64,000 nucleotides of DNA from Saksenaea vasiformis B4078 (taxonomy: Eukaryota > Mucoromycota > Mucoromycetes > Mucorales > Saksenaeaceae): positions 25,376 to 89,375 of the forward strand of contig JNDT01000944.1 of assembly GCA_000697055.1 (NCBI GenBank). Direction: 5' to 3'. The translations under genes and the position numbers were made by a program. The notes under the pieces were generated by a model. The model worked only from the letters and a program-made list of their open reading frames with translations, made no database searches and had not been told where the DNA came from. Positions within the stretch are counted from its first letter, which is position 1, and each line of letters opens with the position of its first letter. Positions 49,346 to 61,868 of this stretch are shown in pieces.

Positions 49346-50697
49346 CGGAGCATTCAGAAAATCTTCATCCTTGGACTTCAGTGGAGCCTTCTCTCAACGT
49401 TCAACGTTTTAAAGGGGAGGAGCCGAGGGGATTTTGTTTTTTTGTATGGGAGTTTGGGCTCCGAATTCGTATGAGCGGTTACACAGAGCAGACAACCTTA
49501 GAACCTACTAAGCTCTCTATCCTAGGAACACTTTAGCTTTGCTAAAGCACTTCATGATAGTATCTAACCAGAAAGTTTGTTATAACGCATAATACGTATA
49601 TGCAGCTATAGCTTGTAAGAAAAGTGTGGTTTACAGCTGTCCACAATTGTGTAACCCCTATGATCCCTAAGAAATCGTGGACGTGAGGAACGAAGAAACC
49701 ATGTCCAAAAACCTGGCATGTCTGAAGGAAAACCCCATCCTCCTTTTGAAGAATACTAGTATTATCCATCACACCGCCATTTCCTCGTATCTTTTTGACA
49801 TGCTCAACGAGAGTGGTTTTGCGCGGACTGGACTTTGGTTCGCGCTCTCAATCCGAATGGAAACGCGCGTCTGGCTGAAAACCCTGCGTCCATAAAAAGC
49901 ATATTTACGCATACTTTGTATCGTATTAATTCAGCTTCAATAATGCATGCATTCAAGAATACATGGATGCCACTGTCTTGGATAGGCAGCGTGGGAAGGA
50001 TTCAATGAGATTTCAGATGGCCCCGTTATAAACGGTCCAATAAATGTTGTCCTTTTCTGTTCTTTACCTTCTGCTTATTTTTGCGTTTTGCTTTATTTCT
50101 TCGGTGAGTGCTGATGCAGCAATCCATTCATATGAATTAACTGTGTGATTGTTAGTTCGAGTTGGTTGAGGTGTGCTTCCGTTCCCATAGCCCTCCCACT
50201 TACTTCTTTCTTTTCTTTCTTCATTTTGTAAGTACCGCATCTCTTTCAATGGTCGTCTTGCAGTAACTTCGCTCTATTCAGGCTTTTCCTGTCCATCTGC
50301 TCCTTTACGACAAATGAGCCAAAAAAATCAGGGCGCAGCGGACAGTACAAGATCAAAGAAGACAAGAAAAAGTTGCAGCTGGACAAGCCATGGAGAGCCC
50401 GCCTTGGGTCGTGATAAGAAACCATTGGTTTCGGCAAGGAACCTACGAGACCATCTCTCAGCCTAGCACACAATCAAGATTCATGAAAAATCTCAGCGGT
50501 GAAAAGGCAAAGAGGGCGTCCACTTCTTTTTGTGAAGACAAGGGCAGCAAATACCGAAGGCGTCTTCGGATCCCAATCAACTTGTTGCAGCAGATATTAT
50601 CCATTCATTATAAGATAAAAGGATCTAATTACTTGCCATCGCTGACCTTTTTTTCTTCGCTATTTGCGACATGATAGAACGCCTCGATTATTAAAGT
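49346..50697. other. Intergenic, nothing recognised
   Basis: About 1.35 kb. ORFs at 49677 (plus) and 50390 (plus) have no firm family features. The Ser/Lys-rich stretch near 50480-50600 may belong to the eroded gene that follows. Confidence 0.4.
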
Positions 50698-51163
50698 CGA
50701 AGGATAAGAAAATGCTGGAAGATACCTTTGTACATCGATATGTGGATGTTCTTTTGGACACAGTGGTTGGTCCTGAACCGCGGTTTAAAAGCGATTGGTA
50801 ATAATCATTAAATCTTCGAACGATGGGAACGGAGTTTACCCCTCCTCACCGTTTCATTTCTGTAGGACGAATGGTTCCTTACTTCGAATGAAGTCTCAAC
50901 AAAAGTCCCAGGAAGACATCAATTCCAGTAGCTCGGACGATGATGAAATTGACGAGAACAACCAAAGCGGCAGCAGCAACCCTCTACTGTACAAGGCGGA
51001 CCGGGCAGTTTATGCCAAGACAGGCTCATTATCGGCGCCTGTTGTGATCATGGAGTTGAAGGTCGACTATAAAAGGAATCTCAACTATATAGCCAATTTT
51101 GTCAAGCTTGCTAAACAGATGAAACTTACTTTGCACGATCTTATTTACATGCAATCTCTCTAA
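50698..51163 (+). pseudogene. Decayed member of a transposon-associated Mucorales gene family
   Basis: A frame reads MLEDTFVHRYVDVLLDTVVG, then after a likely intron (GTAATAATC to TTTCTGTAG, ~50800-50864) TNGSLLRMKSQQKSQED, an acidic Ser run, and PVVIMELKVDYKRN leading to FVKLAKQMKLTLHDLI. The order DTFVH.YV, then a V.I.E.K strand, then FVKL.K.MK resembles uncharacterised proteins I associate with mobile DNA in Mucorales. These look like degenerate PD-(D/E)XK nuclease folds. The ORF ends early and no intact N-terminus is visible. Family assignment is from memory and is weak. Confidence 0.4.
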
Positions 51164-54100
51164 TTTCAAAAACCTGTCGTTTCAAAACCCGGTTTTTTCA
51201 AGAAATTTCGGGTCCACCGCCAGAAAACATAGTGTAGGTTTTCGAATCCTCTGTAATATCAAGTTCAAGCCTGAAAAGAAGGTTGAATATTTTATCGGGG
51301 GAAGAGTTAGTGCTCAAAGGTTTGCTAATCGCATTGATCCTTTGCAAAATATGATGTAATACTTCCACATCAAGAAATCTATCATTGTGTCAATGCGAAA
51401 CAAGTGATCTTTAAGTGAAATGCAATGTTTCTCTTCCGCAGATTTTGGACTATGTAGTCATTCACGACCTCCTCGTCTTCGTATCAGTGAATACGTCTTA
51501 TCCAGTTCTTGGATCAACGGTATCCTCTTCTTCTCGGCAGCCACTCTCGAAATCGGATATTGTCATTGTGGTCCATTTGATAACCTGAAGGTGACAATTC
51601 ATGCTTGTCACAAGTTCATCCAGCACTGAGGTTGCTTCATCTCCATGAATAGCTTTATCCATGAGACATGTATTGCGCCAGCAATTTTGGAAGGTACTAG
51701 GATTGCGTTCTGGTGTGTCCAACGAGAGCTTTGTCCACCATAGCTCAATCCGTACTCAAAAGGTTTTGTAACGCCTCCTCTATAATATCAAAACCCGAGG
51801 TTTCAAGCATTTTGCGAGGAACGCAGGACTTGAAACTAGAAAGAACGCACTGTATGCTGGTGTGCAAGCGCCTGTAGTTTGCGATATTCTTATACAGGGT
51901 AATGGAAAGAGAGAATGATTGATCTATTCAAACCTTATTTTCCTTTATTTTAATATTTCCTCTTGAATAGGTGGCCAATGCAAGACTTTTGCGATGGATC
52001 TTATCTACAATGGCATTTAACGAATGATGCGATTAGGCAATACTGGTTTATGCGTGTTTTTGCAGCAATTTGGTATGCTTCTTTTCATCTTCGCCAATAT
52101 TCTTGAACTTAAGGTAGCGTGTACATAAGAAGACTATCTTCTATTGCTTAACTCATTTCACGTCATTATGCCTTTGATACAGGATATTGCTATGGCAATA
52201 GCCATATCTATGAAAAAAGCGCAATGCGCACGGCAACTAAGCCAGGAGATTTCTGCAGCTGCCCCAATTTCTTGGCTAGGGCCAGCTCTGTCTATTTACA
52301 GCGTGTGAATAAATAAACAGAGAGCGATGTGCTATTCCTATTCGTTGCATGGTGCTAGCTCATTTTTATCGCAAAGAAATCTTACAGAGAAGAAGCTCAT
52401 TAAACAATCAGGAAGACTTTTGATAAAGAAGAACCGAATGGGTGAAGTCAGTGAGACTAAAATGAAGGTTTTTATTACTCGAAGAGTCTTCTTTTATATG
52501 TTTCTAACATATGATCGGGACAGTGATAGTGTGACATCTTGTAAACCAGTAATCGCGAGAGCGAAAGCTTTCATTCAACTGAGTCCAAAAGATACCAACG
52601 GTGCGATCACACAAGTGATCTACAATTGGTAGCGAAAATAGACAATGATGCCTCTGGACAGTCGGTAACAAAAATCAGGAACAACGTTTGGATTACCGCA
52701 TGTCCGCAATAAAGAATGAGGAAAGCTTGTGCAAAACCAAAATTTTACAAAAGTTCATCTGGTCGTAGGATGATGTACAAGATTGGCATGATCTTAGGTG
52801 TATTGTTAGTCGCTGGATATCTCTATAATTACATGGTATTTCGAAAGATGTGCACATTCTAAGCAGCAAAAGAGATCCAAGATGAAAATTCGAGATTAAC
52901 ACGCCGTTGATATATCAGAGGCCAATTGATCTTCAATCGCGACCATTTGTTGCATGACAAAATCCTTTAAAAAATGTGATCCAGCCAGCAACAAGCACAG
53001 CACATCAATTGTCAATCAATGAACACAAAGATGTGAATGACCTCCTTACCAGAAACGTTATGAAAACGATGTCCAAATACAACAATATGGGCACATGTTT
53101 AACACAAATAGATGCTTAGCAACGTTTGTTGCCGTGATGGTAAAATGAATAAGGTTTGGAAAACAAGAGAAGCTGCAAAAGGGAGTGCTGTTCCCTTATG
53201 ATACAATGTTTTTGAAGAGCCAGATTTATCCCGGGTTTCGAGCAGCATCTAGCAAAGTATATTTCATTATGAAATGAAATAGTCAAAATCTTTTTAGACA
53301 AAGGCTTCTAGAACAAAAGACTTGATTTATAATTTCCGTAGGTTTTTAAATTGGTTCAGGGGAGGGACATCAAAGTTTGGATTTCTACATATGCTGCGAA
53401 GCCATCGCGGATGTTACAAGCACCCGACCCAGATAGGGTAATTCATATTCATATATGGCTATTCAGACTACATATATATTGTGTCCGCAGCTAAAACAAT
53501 TCAGCCACGAGCATTCAGCCACGTATACTCTGTCATAAGCGATTAGTTATGGACTCTCGATCATGAACACCCGGTTACGGGTACCCAGTTCTGACACATG
53601 GGTATCTGTAGCAATTCCCAAAAACAATCTCTTTCAGTTGTATCAGTCTTGACCGTGAACCAGGTTCACTACTATTGGCTATTAACATCTTAATCGCCTA
53701 ATCGATATCAGCTGAAAAGGAAGGGAAAATAAGCTCCTACTTAAAAAAAAAAAAAGAAAAGAAAAGAAGGTAAGAACCGCCACACCTTGTAAGAAGGGAA
53801 GAAACGACCAACTGGCAAACATATCAACAATGACTGTAGATGTGAGGAGCCGGGCGTTCGGTACTGAGCCAAGGAGGTCATCTACATCGTTATGTTCATC
53901 GATTGACAGTTGAGCTGCTGTGTTCGTTGTTGGCTGGCTGGCACTTTTTTAATGCTTTTGCCTTACTCAAACAAACGATCGCTATTGAAGATCGATTGAC
54001 CTCTACAATATCCATGGAGTTCTAATCTCCAATCATCTTGGATTTCTCTTGCTGGTTAGAACGCATGTGTCGTTCAAAACATGATATAATCGTAGAAAAA

Positions 54101-55336
54101 AAATGAAATAGGTGGCATGATAACCATCTAATAAGAACTATGAGACCATTAATCGGAAAACAATGATGACCACAATCATAGTAAGAAAAGGAACAATGAT
54201 ATGACAGAAGCACTCAGTAGATTCTATTTTCCGAGCATTGATTGGCTACCGATCTTTGATAAACAATTGTGTGAAGTCATTGCGAGCACACTCCAAAAGA
54301 TGAGTTCGGTTGCAATAGCCAAAGTTTCTTTTTTCATTTCCTTTTTGTATAAAGAATGGTAGTATTCAGAAATGGTGGTTGGTCCACACAGGGCCGCTTC
54401 GAATCAAATGACTTATTCATCCGTAAACCCACAATTTCATCATATGGAAAACATTAATTGTGAGGTGCCGTAGCATCCTCTACAGATTAAGTATTCCTAC
54501 TAATGGTAAGGAAAAAATAATCCCACAGAAATGACCACTATTTATAGTTTTCTGCGACGTCGGAAGCAAAAAAATTTTTTCTTCGTGTTCCGCAGTCACT
54601 TCACAAGGGAAGCCAACCAAAGAAGTCTGCTCCGCTTGGAAGCGGTCACGTATTGGGAGCTGCAACAACGTTTTCCTGCAAACCATAGCAATCGCTTCAA
54701 ATAGAACCTCATAAAAAGTGCTGCAGCTAAAAACAAGGACAATCGTAAGATTAAAGGTAGTTTACTTACAATTCTTAAGGGCTCTGGGATGTTTCATTCT
54801 GCTCTCTGACTGTAACTATTTTGAAACGCCGAACAGTTAATTCAGTCCCGCACAGCCAATGCTGTTCGGACGTGGCAGTGACATGTTCGATGGTATACAG
54901 TTAAAGGAGCATTGTGTTTTAGCGATGCTCAAATAGAGACACAACGGGAGTAGCTGTACTCATAGAGAAATGTCCTGAGATTATCATTATGGACTTTTTG
55001 GCCGTACAGATTTCTACCTATCACCGAATTTAGCGAATTATGATTGAATATTCCCGTAAATGCGTCCGCACGATAGGCTGAATTGACTAAGCACCTCCAG
55101 ATAATGCAAAACAGAGCTGAAACTGAACATCCACCTGCTGCAAAGTTTGTCCCGATTCCATTCCAGACAGAGCGAAGCAATAATCTCCTCTGCATGTGTA
55201 TGGTAGAAAATGATTTATCAGAAGATGGTGCTTGGCTTTCATCCACCAACACCGCTTGGTTGTTTATTTTAGTGTAATGAATACCAAGCGGTAGAGAGCT
55301 AGTGCTGGTCGATACATAGATTATTGATTCACAAAT
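51164..55336. other. Long intergenic stretch, nothing recognised
   Basis: About 4.2 kb of AT-rich DNA. The many ORFs of 60-110 codons (for example 52327-52632 and 54929-55252) have no recognisable domains. It may continue the eroded element at 50.7 kb, but no terminal repeats could be found by eye. Confidence 0.5.
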
Positions 55337-58300
55337 TTAGTCATCTTTAAATCCTCTAATTGTGTCATTCATCCAAGCACTCAGGGATTCTTCTAAATCG
55401 TTGGAACTTGCACTAGAACGTCTGTGAGCCATATATTCACCATATTGGTCAATATTAGTAGCCTCGCTGTCAGACGATTCGTGTTCCAAAGGAGGTTCAA
55501 TAGTAATGTTCAAATCAGATAATCGTCGAATATCCATGTTCGGAGGGAGATGGTCTGAAAGTCGCCGATGTTTGAACTACACAGCCGTAGATGAATACAT
55601 TGCCATACCATAACCTGGAATCAACTTACTTTACAAATTTCTTCGTCAAGGCGGTCCTTCATATCTTCAAATCCGTAGAGACATTCGTGAATGAAGTCCG
55701 TTAAGTCTTTTACACCCAATAACAAAATTAATAGGTGCGCAATTCTTAGACAAAAATGAACTACCTAGCTGATTTGGAAGTATATCGCTTGTTTGCGCAA
55801 CGTGCCCCGTATCAAATATGCCGTCCCCATCTACAATCCCTTTCCATCCATCACCCAGGTCAATAGCGCCATTATCAGTCAAAGTATTATTTTCAGTGCC
55901 CATATTTTGCAGCGCTTCGATGCCGCTATCAATTCCGATGATCCGTTCCAATGCTTCCTCAATGTCGTCATCGATACAATCGATGAAGCCGTTCACTGGT
56001 CCAGGAGATACCCTCACATCATAATATACAAAGATCTGATCTTCAAAATCAACGTAAAATAAGCACGGCACATTGTGACCAGGTGAAACAGCATACAACC
56101 CTACTCAGAAAGTCAGCAAGTGCAATATCTTTTTAATTCCACATACCTGCAGTAAAAGCGCACACGCGACCCTCAAAGGCAAACTTCACCAGCTGGAACT
56201 TAATTTTCGAACGAGGATGTTTTCCATCCTCTTCCGTGTCTTCCTCTATTCGTTTGCTCCAATCGATTAGATAGGTGACACCATTCCATGCACAGGCCAC
56301 AAATAATTCGTTTTCCGGCAGATCTTCAGCATCGTTCCCTTCGCTCCAGCTTCCTTCTGTTCCACAAACGCTAGCACTTTCTCGGCTTCCACGTCGCGAC
56401 TGATGAGGGCTCGAATCATCGTCACTCGAACTGGAAGAATCATCATTGCTTTGGAAACTGAACATATCGGACGCAATATTTGTTGGCGTGACCAAAGTAG
56501 CGTCGGTATCACTCTGAGAAATAGCCTTCGCCTCATTTCTGTCGACCGTGCCTGCTCCAGAGAGAGGCATTTTGGAAGAAGCAGGCGACGCTACACTAGA
56601 AGAGGTGGAATCTGTTCGTAAAAATGGGGATGGGAAACGGGCTTGTGACACGCTTGGTGATGGGCTATCATTTGCAGGACGTGTACCAAGTTGTGCACAT
56701 TGCGCATGAGCAGTCGATATATCCAACGTCGCTAAACTAAACAACTTGTGTGTGACAAATAGATCGCTTTGTGATGATGTTTTCGTTCGAAGATCATATA
56801 CTGTAAACTTGCCTAATTGCGCTCAATTAACAACGCACTCCGTAGGTTGAGGTCCTGTACACCTACCATCCATGCTTAGCATACCAACTTCCGTTCCATA
56901 GCATTTTCGATTCGAGTCAGATGAAAGATGGTGTCGCTTTCCAATCACAATCTCTGTTGCCACCGCTCCACTCTCTTCATCTCCAATAATATCATCTCCA
57001 TTCATAATCGGCCAATTTTGTACCACATAATTCGATCTTCGGATTTCATTTCCGGCAGGGTCTTTGATATTATTCAGGCTTCCATCATCTTTGCTAACAA
57101 TGATATTTTCGGTCTCCAATTCTGTAGGTACGGAGGCTTTCAGGCTGCTACCCTGCAAAAGGGTTCGGATTGTGCGTGTAGCTTTTTTAAAGTTGGATAG
57201 TGGGCCTTGATTAGCCTTTGGAGTAGCTGCAAGCTCATCTTCATCGCTCTCTTTCTTCTCAATAGTTTTAGGTCTTACTTCCTCGGATTGTGTATACTGT
57301 AGTGAATGCTTTCGTTGCTTATGCTTGCCATAGTGTGTACTTGGAGAATACTGTGGAGTAAAGTCGCGGTTAAACCGGTTGCCTTCTCTATCAATGATAG
57401 TGAAGGTATTTCCTGGTTGTGCCACAAGCAATATCGGTTCATTTGGTTTATCTGGATGCATTGTTGTTGATAAAGAGGTAATCTATATATACGCTGGTGA
57501 GTCCCTGCACTTTGTTTACAGCAGCTCCTTACTTGACCGTCAAAGACCCACATGTCCTTGTCTAACAGGTACGCCTTTTCCATTTCGTTTTTTGCATTCT
57601 GTGATGCTCTCCCATTTTTCAAGGATTCCGAATCCTTGGCGTCCTTTACGGCGGCTTTCGTTGCTTTGGGCCAACCCATGCCTCTTCGGATCCCTCCGGG
57701 CTTCGAATCCTTCTGCTCTGTTAGGGAGCCGCGTTTACCCTTTTCTCTGTTGATGGATAAGACCGAAAGCGAAGTGTGCAGCGGCGAGGTTAAATAAGGT
57801 TGCGATTGGTTCGCCATGTTAGGGGATGATGTTGATGTTGAAGAAGATCCAAGTAAGGGACTCGAGGAGTCTTTGCATGTCGGATCAGAAGAATATACCG
57901 ATTCACCGTGGAGCAGCTGGAAAGCGTGAAGGATGCGATCGGTACGTGCCAAGATCAGTTCGTTCAAACCATCGCCATCTGATGACTATGTTATATATCA
58001 AAGTGTCGAGATACTTTCTGTTAAAAATGAAGAAAAAGACCTACCAATATCCGCAATTAGAATCTTATTGACGTTTACAGGTACTTTCAACGTCAAGTTG
58101 GGTGCACGTAAGTTATGAATATGCGGTGCTGTATTTTTTTGATAGTCTGCAGTGTGTCGACCATGTCCTGAAGTGTCCTCGGCATTGTTCGACATCATGC
58201 GACGAAATGCTTGGATGCTTGCTGTATCGGAAGAGCGACGGCCGTGCTTAAGATACTCGTCGACTGACATATGATGTTGCGCATAATTTCCCGCTGCTGA

Positions 58301-58767
58301 TGCGTAGGTCAAGGAGGGTATATCAAAGATATGCGCGTGACCTTCGGCATTGATACAGACAACTGAGTTCTAACGCAGGCTGTCAAAAAGAAGAAATAAA
58401 AGCCAGCTTCGTATTCTGACTTACCTTGCCATTATTGCGAGCATCGCCGACAGCGATGCAAGTGATCTGTAACTCGAATTACATACGCATTTCTTCCAAT
58501 TTTGGAGCTTACCGTACCAAGCCCGCGACAGATAAATGTAGGTAGGCCTAGAGGACACTCTCCTTTAAATATAGCCAAGTCACCATTGAGATTTCCGATC
58601 ACGAATTCATTGTCCTAATAGAGCGGTATGGTCAGCAACTCGACATGTCGAAAATACAGACTTACACCGTCATTATCCACATCGCCTATAACAAGGGCAT
58701 GCGGATTCATATTGCCTGAAAACGACCATTTTAATCGGTTGACAAGCGACACAGTCCGTAACGACAT
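55337..58767 (-). CDS. ITFG2: ITFG2 homologue (KICSTOR complex subunit)
   Basis: Minus-strand gene of about ten exons. Family landmarks in order: TVSLVNRLKWSFSGNMNPHA with LVIGDVDNDG, DNEFVIGNLNGDLAIFKGE, LILARTDRILHAFQL, WVFDGQ, ILLVAQPGNTFTIID, GMLSMDG, LFSLATLDIS, ELFVACAWNGVTYLIDWSK, and GRVCAFTAGLYAVSPGHNVP followed by CLFYVDFEDQIFVYYDV. The FG-GAP/beta-propeller blocks match human ITFG2, which with KPTN, KICS2 and SZT2 tethers GATOR1 to lysosomes and makes TORC1 sense amino acids. This protein is much longer than the human one because of Ser/Thr/Lys-rich insertions (55 to 100+ residues) between blades. The start is set at 58767 by alignment; an in-frame ATG at 58869 would add 34 residues. 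Confidence 0.85.
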
Positions 58768-58899
58768 GGTTTTACGGGAGAAAGTAAGCAATTTGTCGTG
58801 CACGACATTTGAGGTTCCATAAACCTGTGTACGAAGCCACAACAATTTGCAGGATTCTGCTTCCGCCATTATACACTATTTAAAGTTAAAATGGCTAAT

Positions 58900-59790
58900 T
58901 GATTGATGTCTACTTGTTTTTTATTCTTCTATCACGCCCACGCACATCCCTACCTATAAAACCAAATTTTCTTTGACGATATGCTATCGAATGGACGTAA
59001 CTCACCTGCTTCATTGAACATCAGCTCCAGCAAATACCGTGCCACTACCATATGCTGTTAATTTCCTTTCTGATGCTATCAGTAAAGCAGGCGCCAGTAA
59101 GCCCAATCCTCCCATGTCTATGATTACATACACAAAGTGCACGAAGTAATTCATTCACAAGCAATCACAAGCCTGTGCGATTAAAGCACTTAATCAGATA
59201 CCCAATGACATGCAGCCATGTAGCAATCCAACGGACCCACTACGACTGCCTCCGTGTTAGAAATACCAATAATCCCTTTTGGAATCCTCACAATAGTCCC
59301 TGGACCTGCTTAACGCGCAAATCCATCGAATTGATAAGCTGGAAAATGTTTAAAACGAGATCAACTCCCTAGCCGAGGGACTCAACAGCCGCAGATGTTC
59401 ACACCCCTAAACTCGAAGTCATCAGCTCCTACTTGAACGTACAACCAATCATTATTGCTCAGAAAGTAATACTGCAATGATGTGCCGTTCTGCGCATGAG
59501 TTGTGATTCTTTCTAGACACGCGAAAGCATCTCTTTTTTCTGGAATCAGCTAATACGTGATACCCTCCACAAGTGTTTCCAGTTCCTCAAAGATCGTTTT
59601 CTACAATTCTCCACGGAGAATTGTTATAATCGATCTTTACTGTAAATATGGTGTCTTCTGTCTTCAGTAGTGATTTCTAGAAAGTGCTACACACGCTTAA
59701 TGAGATCGAGATCTGGGCTTTGCTCACGCCACTTCAATCACCAGATGCCCGATCAACCGTCCATCACTCGAAGAGCTTTCTGGTGTAGCA
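58900..59790 (+). pseudogene. Decayed multi-exon gene, family not recognised
   Basis: Protein-like segments follow one another on the plus strand. One frame has CAIKALNQIPNDMQP and LNAQIHRIDKLENV, a TAA, then NEINSLAEGLNS. Next comes LEVISSYLNVQPIIIAQK, spliced by a good GTAATA..CTTTCTAG intron (59468-59517) to TRESISFFWNQLIRDTLHKC. A last piece reads KVLHTLNEIEIWALLTPLQS. Several in-frame stops break the reading, so I take it as a pseudogene with helical, coiled-coil-like content. A spliced gene with unusual short introns is the alternative. Confidence 0.4.
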
Positions 59791-60114
59791 GCTGGTGTTG
59801 TCATTTAAAATATCTTCTTTTCCATTATGCATTGCAGCCAGGGAGGGAAGTGTTCTTGCAGACGTTTAATGTATTCCGTCTGATTGGCATTCCCACTTAA
59901 AACCACGAAGGCTCGTTCAAATCACGCTATCAATACATGTGGCGAATAGGGCAGAAGGTTAAGGTACTGCATTTCAGAAGTTTTTTTTTCTTGTTCAACG
60001 TTGGATCCCGTTTGTACTACTGACAAGGCACACGAAAATATCTTAATAATCTTGCTCTGTTAGTCGCTTCTTTCTCTTGTTTTTCTTCCTTTTTCTTTTT
60101 TCTTTCTCTTCCCC

Positions 60115-61233
60115 ATGTCAAGGCTATTGCTGTCGCTTTCTCTTTTGCTTATTTTTTGTGCTGTGCTGTCATGCATTGAGTTACAAATCGTACCTGTAAA
60201 CTCTTTGACAAACATCAAAGAGGGTTCCAAAGTACTATTGGATATAAAGACCCTAGACGCGAATATTTCACATGTGGATCCCCTTATCAGCGACTGGAGA
60301 AATGTCCAATTCCGGGTGTTGTATAAAGACAGTGATTCAGTAATGTGTGCCGCATCGGATTCACTGTACCAATTGCATGATGATAGTCCACCAAATATAC
60401 AATTTGGGTATACTTACTTGCAGTATCTTGTAACTTTACCTTTCATTTATTCAAATCGTTCTTCTTCATGTACTTTTGCTCCCACTCCTCCTATGGAGTT
60501 GGATAGTTATCAGCTCCTACAGGCCTACCCTGATGTGCTTCCAAACAAAACTCTAGCTCAATATGACATTAAGCTTATTAGCGCTACTGGCAAGCCAGAA
60601 ACAAACGCTGCTGGGACAACATCACCCGCAAATGGGACAGCATCACCCACAAATAGTTCAGACGTAAATCCCGTAATTTCTGGCGGAGCAATTGCAGGAA
60701 TAGTTGTGGGTTCTGTAGTTATCATTGGAATGGTAAGATTTACGTATCCAAAAAGAAAAAGATCAAATGTGAAGTGCTTTCCAGACCATCGGACTTCTCT
60801 TAATGCGACAGCCACGACAACTACTTATACCCGTTTTAGTCGCTGTGAAAAGGAAAGGACGGCGCACCGCAACAAAAGATGGTAAGCAACTTTTACTCAG
60901 CTATGAATAAAAAGACTAACTGTGTCGTATTAACTACTTAAAGGTGACAACAAACCGCAACGATCAAATGAAGTGGGGGAGGTGCAGCGGCCAAATGAGG
61001 TTGGGGAGCTGCAACGACCAAATGAAGTTGGGCCATTGCAACCGTTGAACGAAATCGAAACTCAAGTTCCAAGCGAATATAACCTACAACGTCCGAACTT
61101 ACACGACAACCAAGATAGTTTTCCTCATCCCTGTAATCCTTCTGGCCGACGCAACTCCTCTCAGAGGAGATCAATCTCCGATATTGTGACTGTAATATAC
61201 TCCCAAAGCATTGACGAAAAATGGCGAAAATAG
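60115..61233 (+). CDS. Type I membrane protein with nonapeptide repeats in the cytosolic tail
   Basis: Exons 60115-60732, 60817-60890 and ~60944-61233. A signal peptide (LLLSLSLLLIFCAVLSC) leads to a ~200-residue extracellular part with several N-glycosylation sites (NIS, NRS, NKT, NGT, NSS) and a Thr/Ser/Ala-rich stalk. One transmembrane helix follows (GAIAGIVVGSVVIIGM and, after the intron, LLIPVLVAV), then a basic stop-transfer KRKGRR. The tail has near-perfect repeats of RPNEVGELQ (27-nt units, ~60957-61047). This domain plan suggests a cell-surface or wall sensor. No known family was recognised. If intron 1 is retained, the frame stays open for 51 codons and gives a different, basic tail. 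It converges on a related gene at 63035. Confidence 0.75.
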
Positions 61234-61868
61234 CCAGTAGGATGAATCGCAACCGTCGTAAGCTTTATATTTCATGATGTTTAGGGGGTGATACCTTCAT
61301 TGTTTTGGTTCCTCCGATAACTGTATGTTATTCTGGAGGACAAGAAATCGAGGCTAGAATGCTGTATTTATAGGCAAAGTGAGAGAGAAAGGAAGAGCTC
61401 CGTTTGCTTACGCCGCTGTCCTTGTTTTGTTCTAATTGCCGATTGGCCTATTCAGAATTACGATATTGACTCTGGGTAATAGACTTGATTACCTTAGATG
61501 ACCTATATTTGGCCTTGAATGTTAGTACTGTGCTAAATAGGATATAGATCTGTGACGTATATATGCGATCAGTACGACACAACTACTGGTTTTCCTGGAA
61601 ATAATTATAGATTATCACCCCGTTGTGTAGGTGAAAAATTCAATTTCGAATAGGTAGACCGGATGACTATGGATATGCAATATTTTGTAATTATAGTCGA
61701 AACAGGCAGTGAGAGCATGATTTTGTAGTCCTGAACGGTTGTAGCTGTACATTTTTTCTCGACCTAGGATATACTTATATTGAGAAATCATCTTATCAAT
61801 GATAATAGACGGGCTGACTCTTGTTTTATTAACTTTTTGCATTGTACGTGATATATTACTATTTTGGA
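61234..61868. other. Shared 3' region of two convergent genes
   Basis: About 630 bp between the stops of the two membrane-protein genes. AT-rich, no ORF with features. Confidence 0.5.

Noticed and set aside
49677..49895. ORF with a faint likeness to a Tc1 transposase tail
   Set aside because: No DDE motif or terminal inverted repeats could be found; similarity is too weak.
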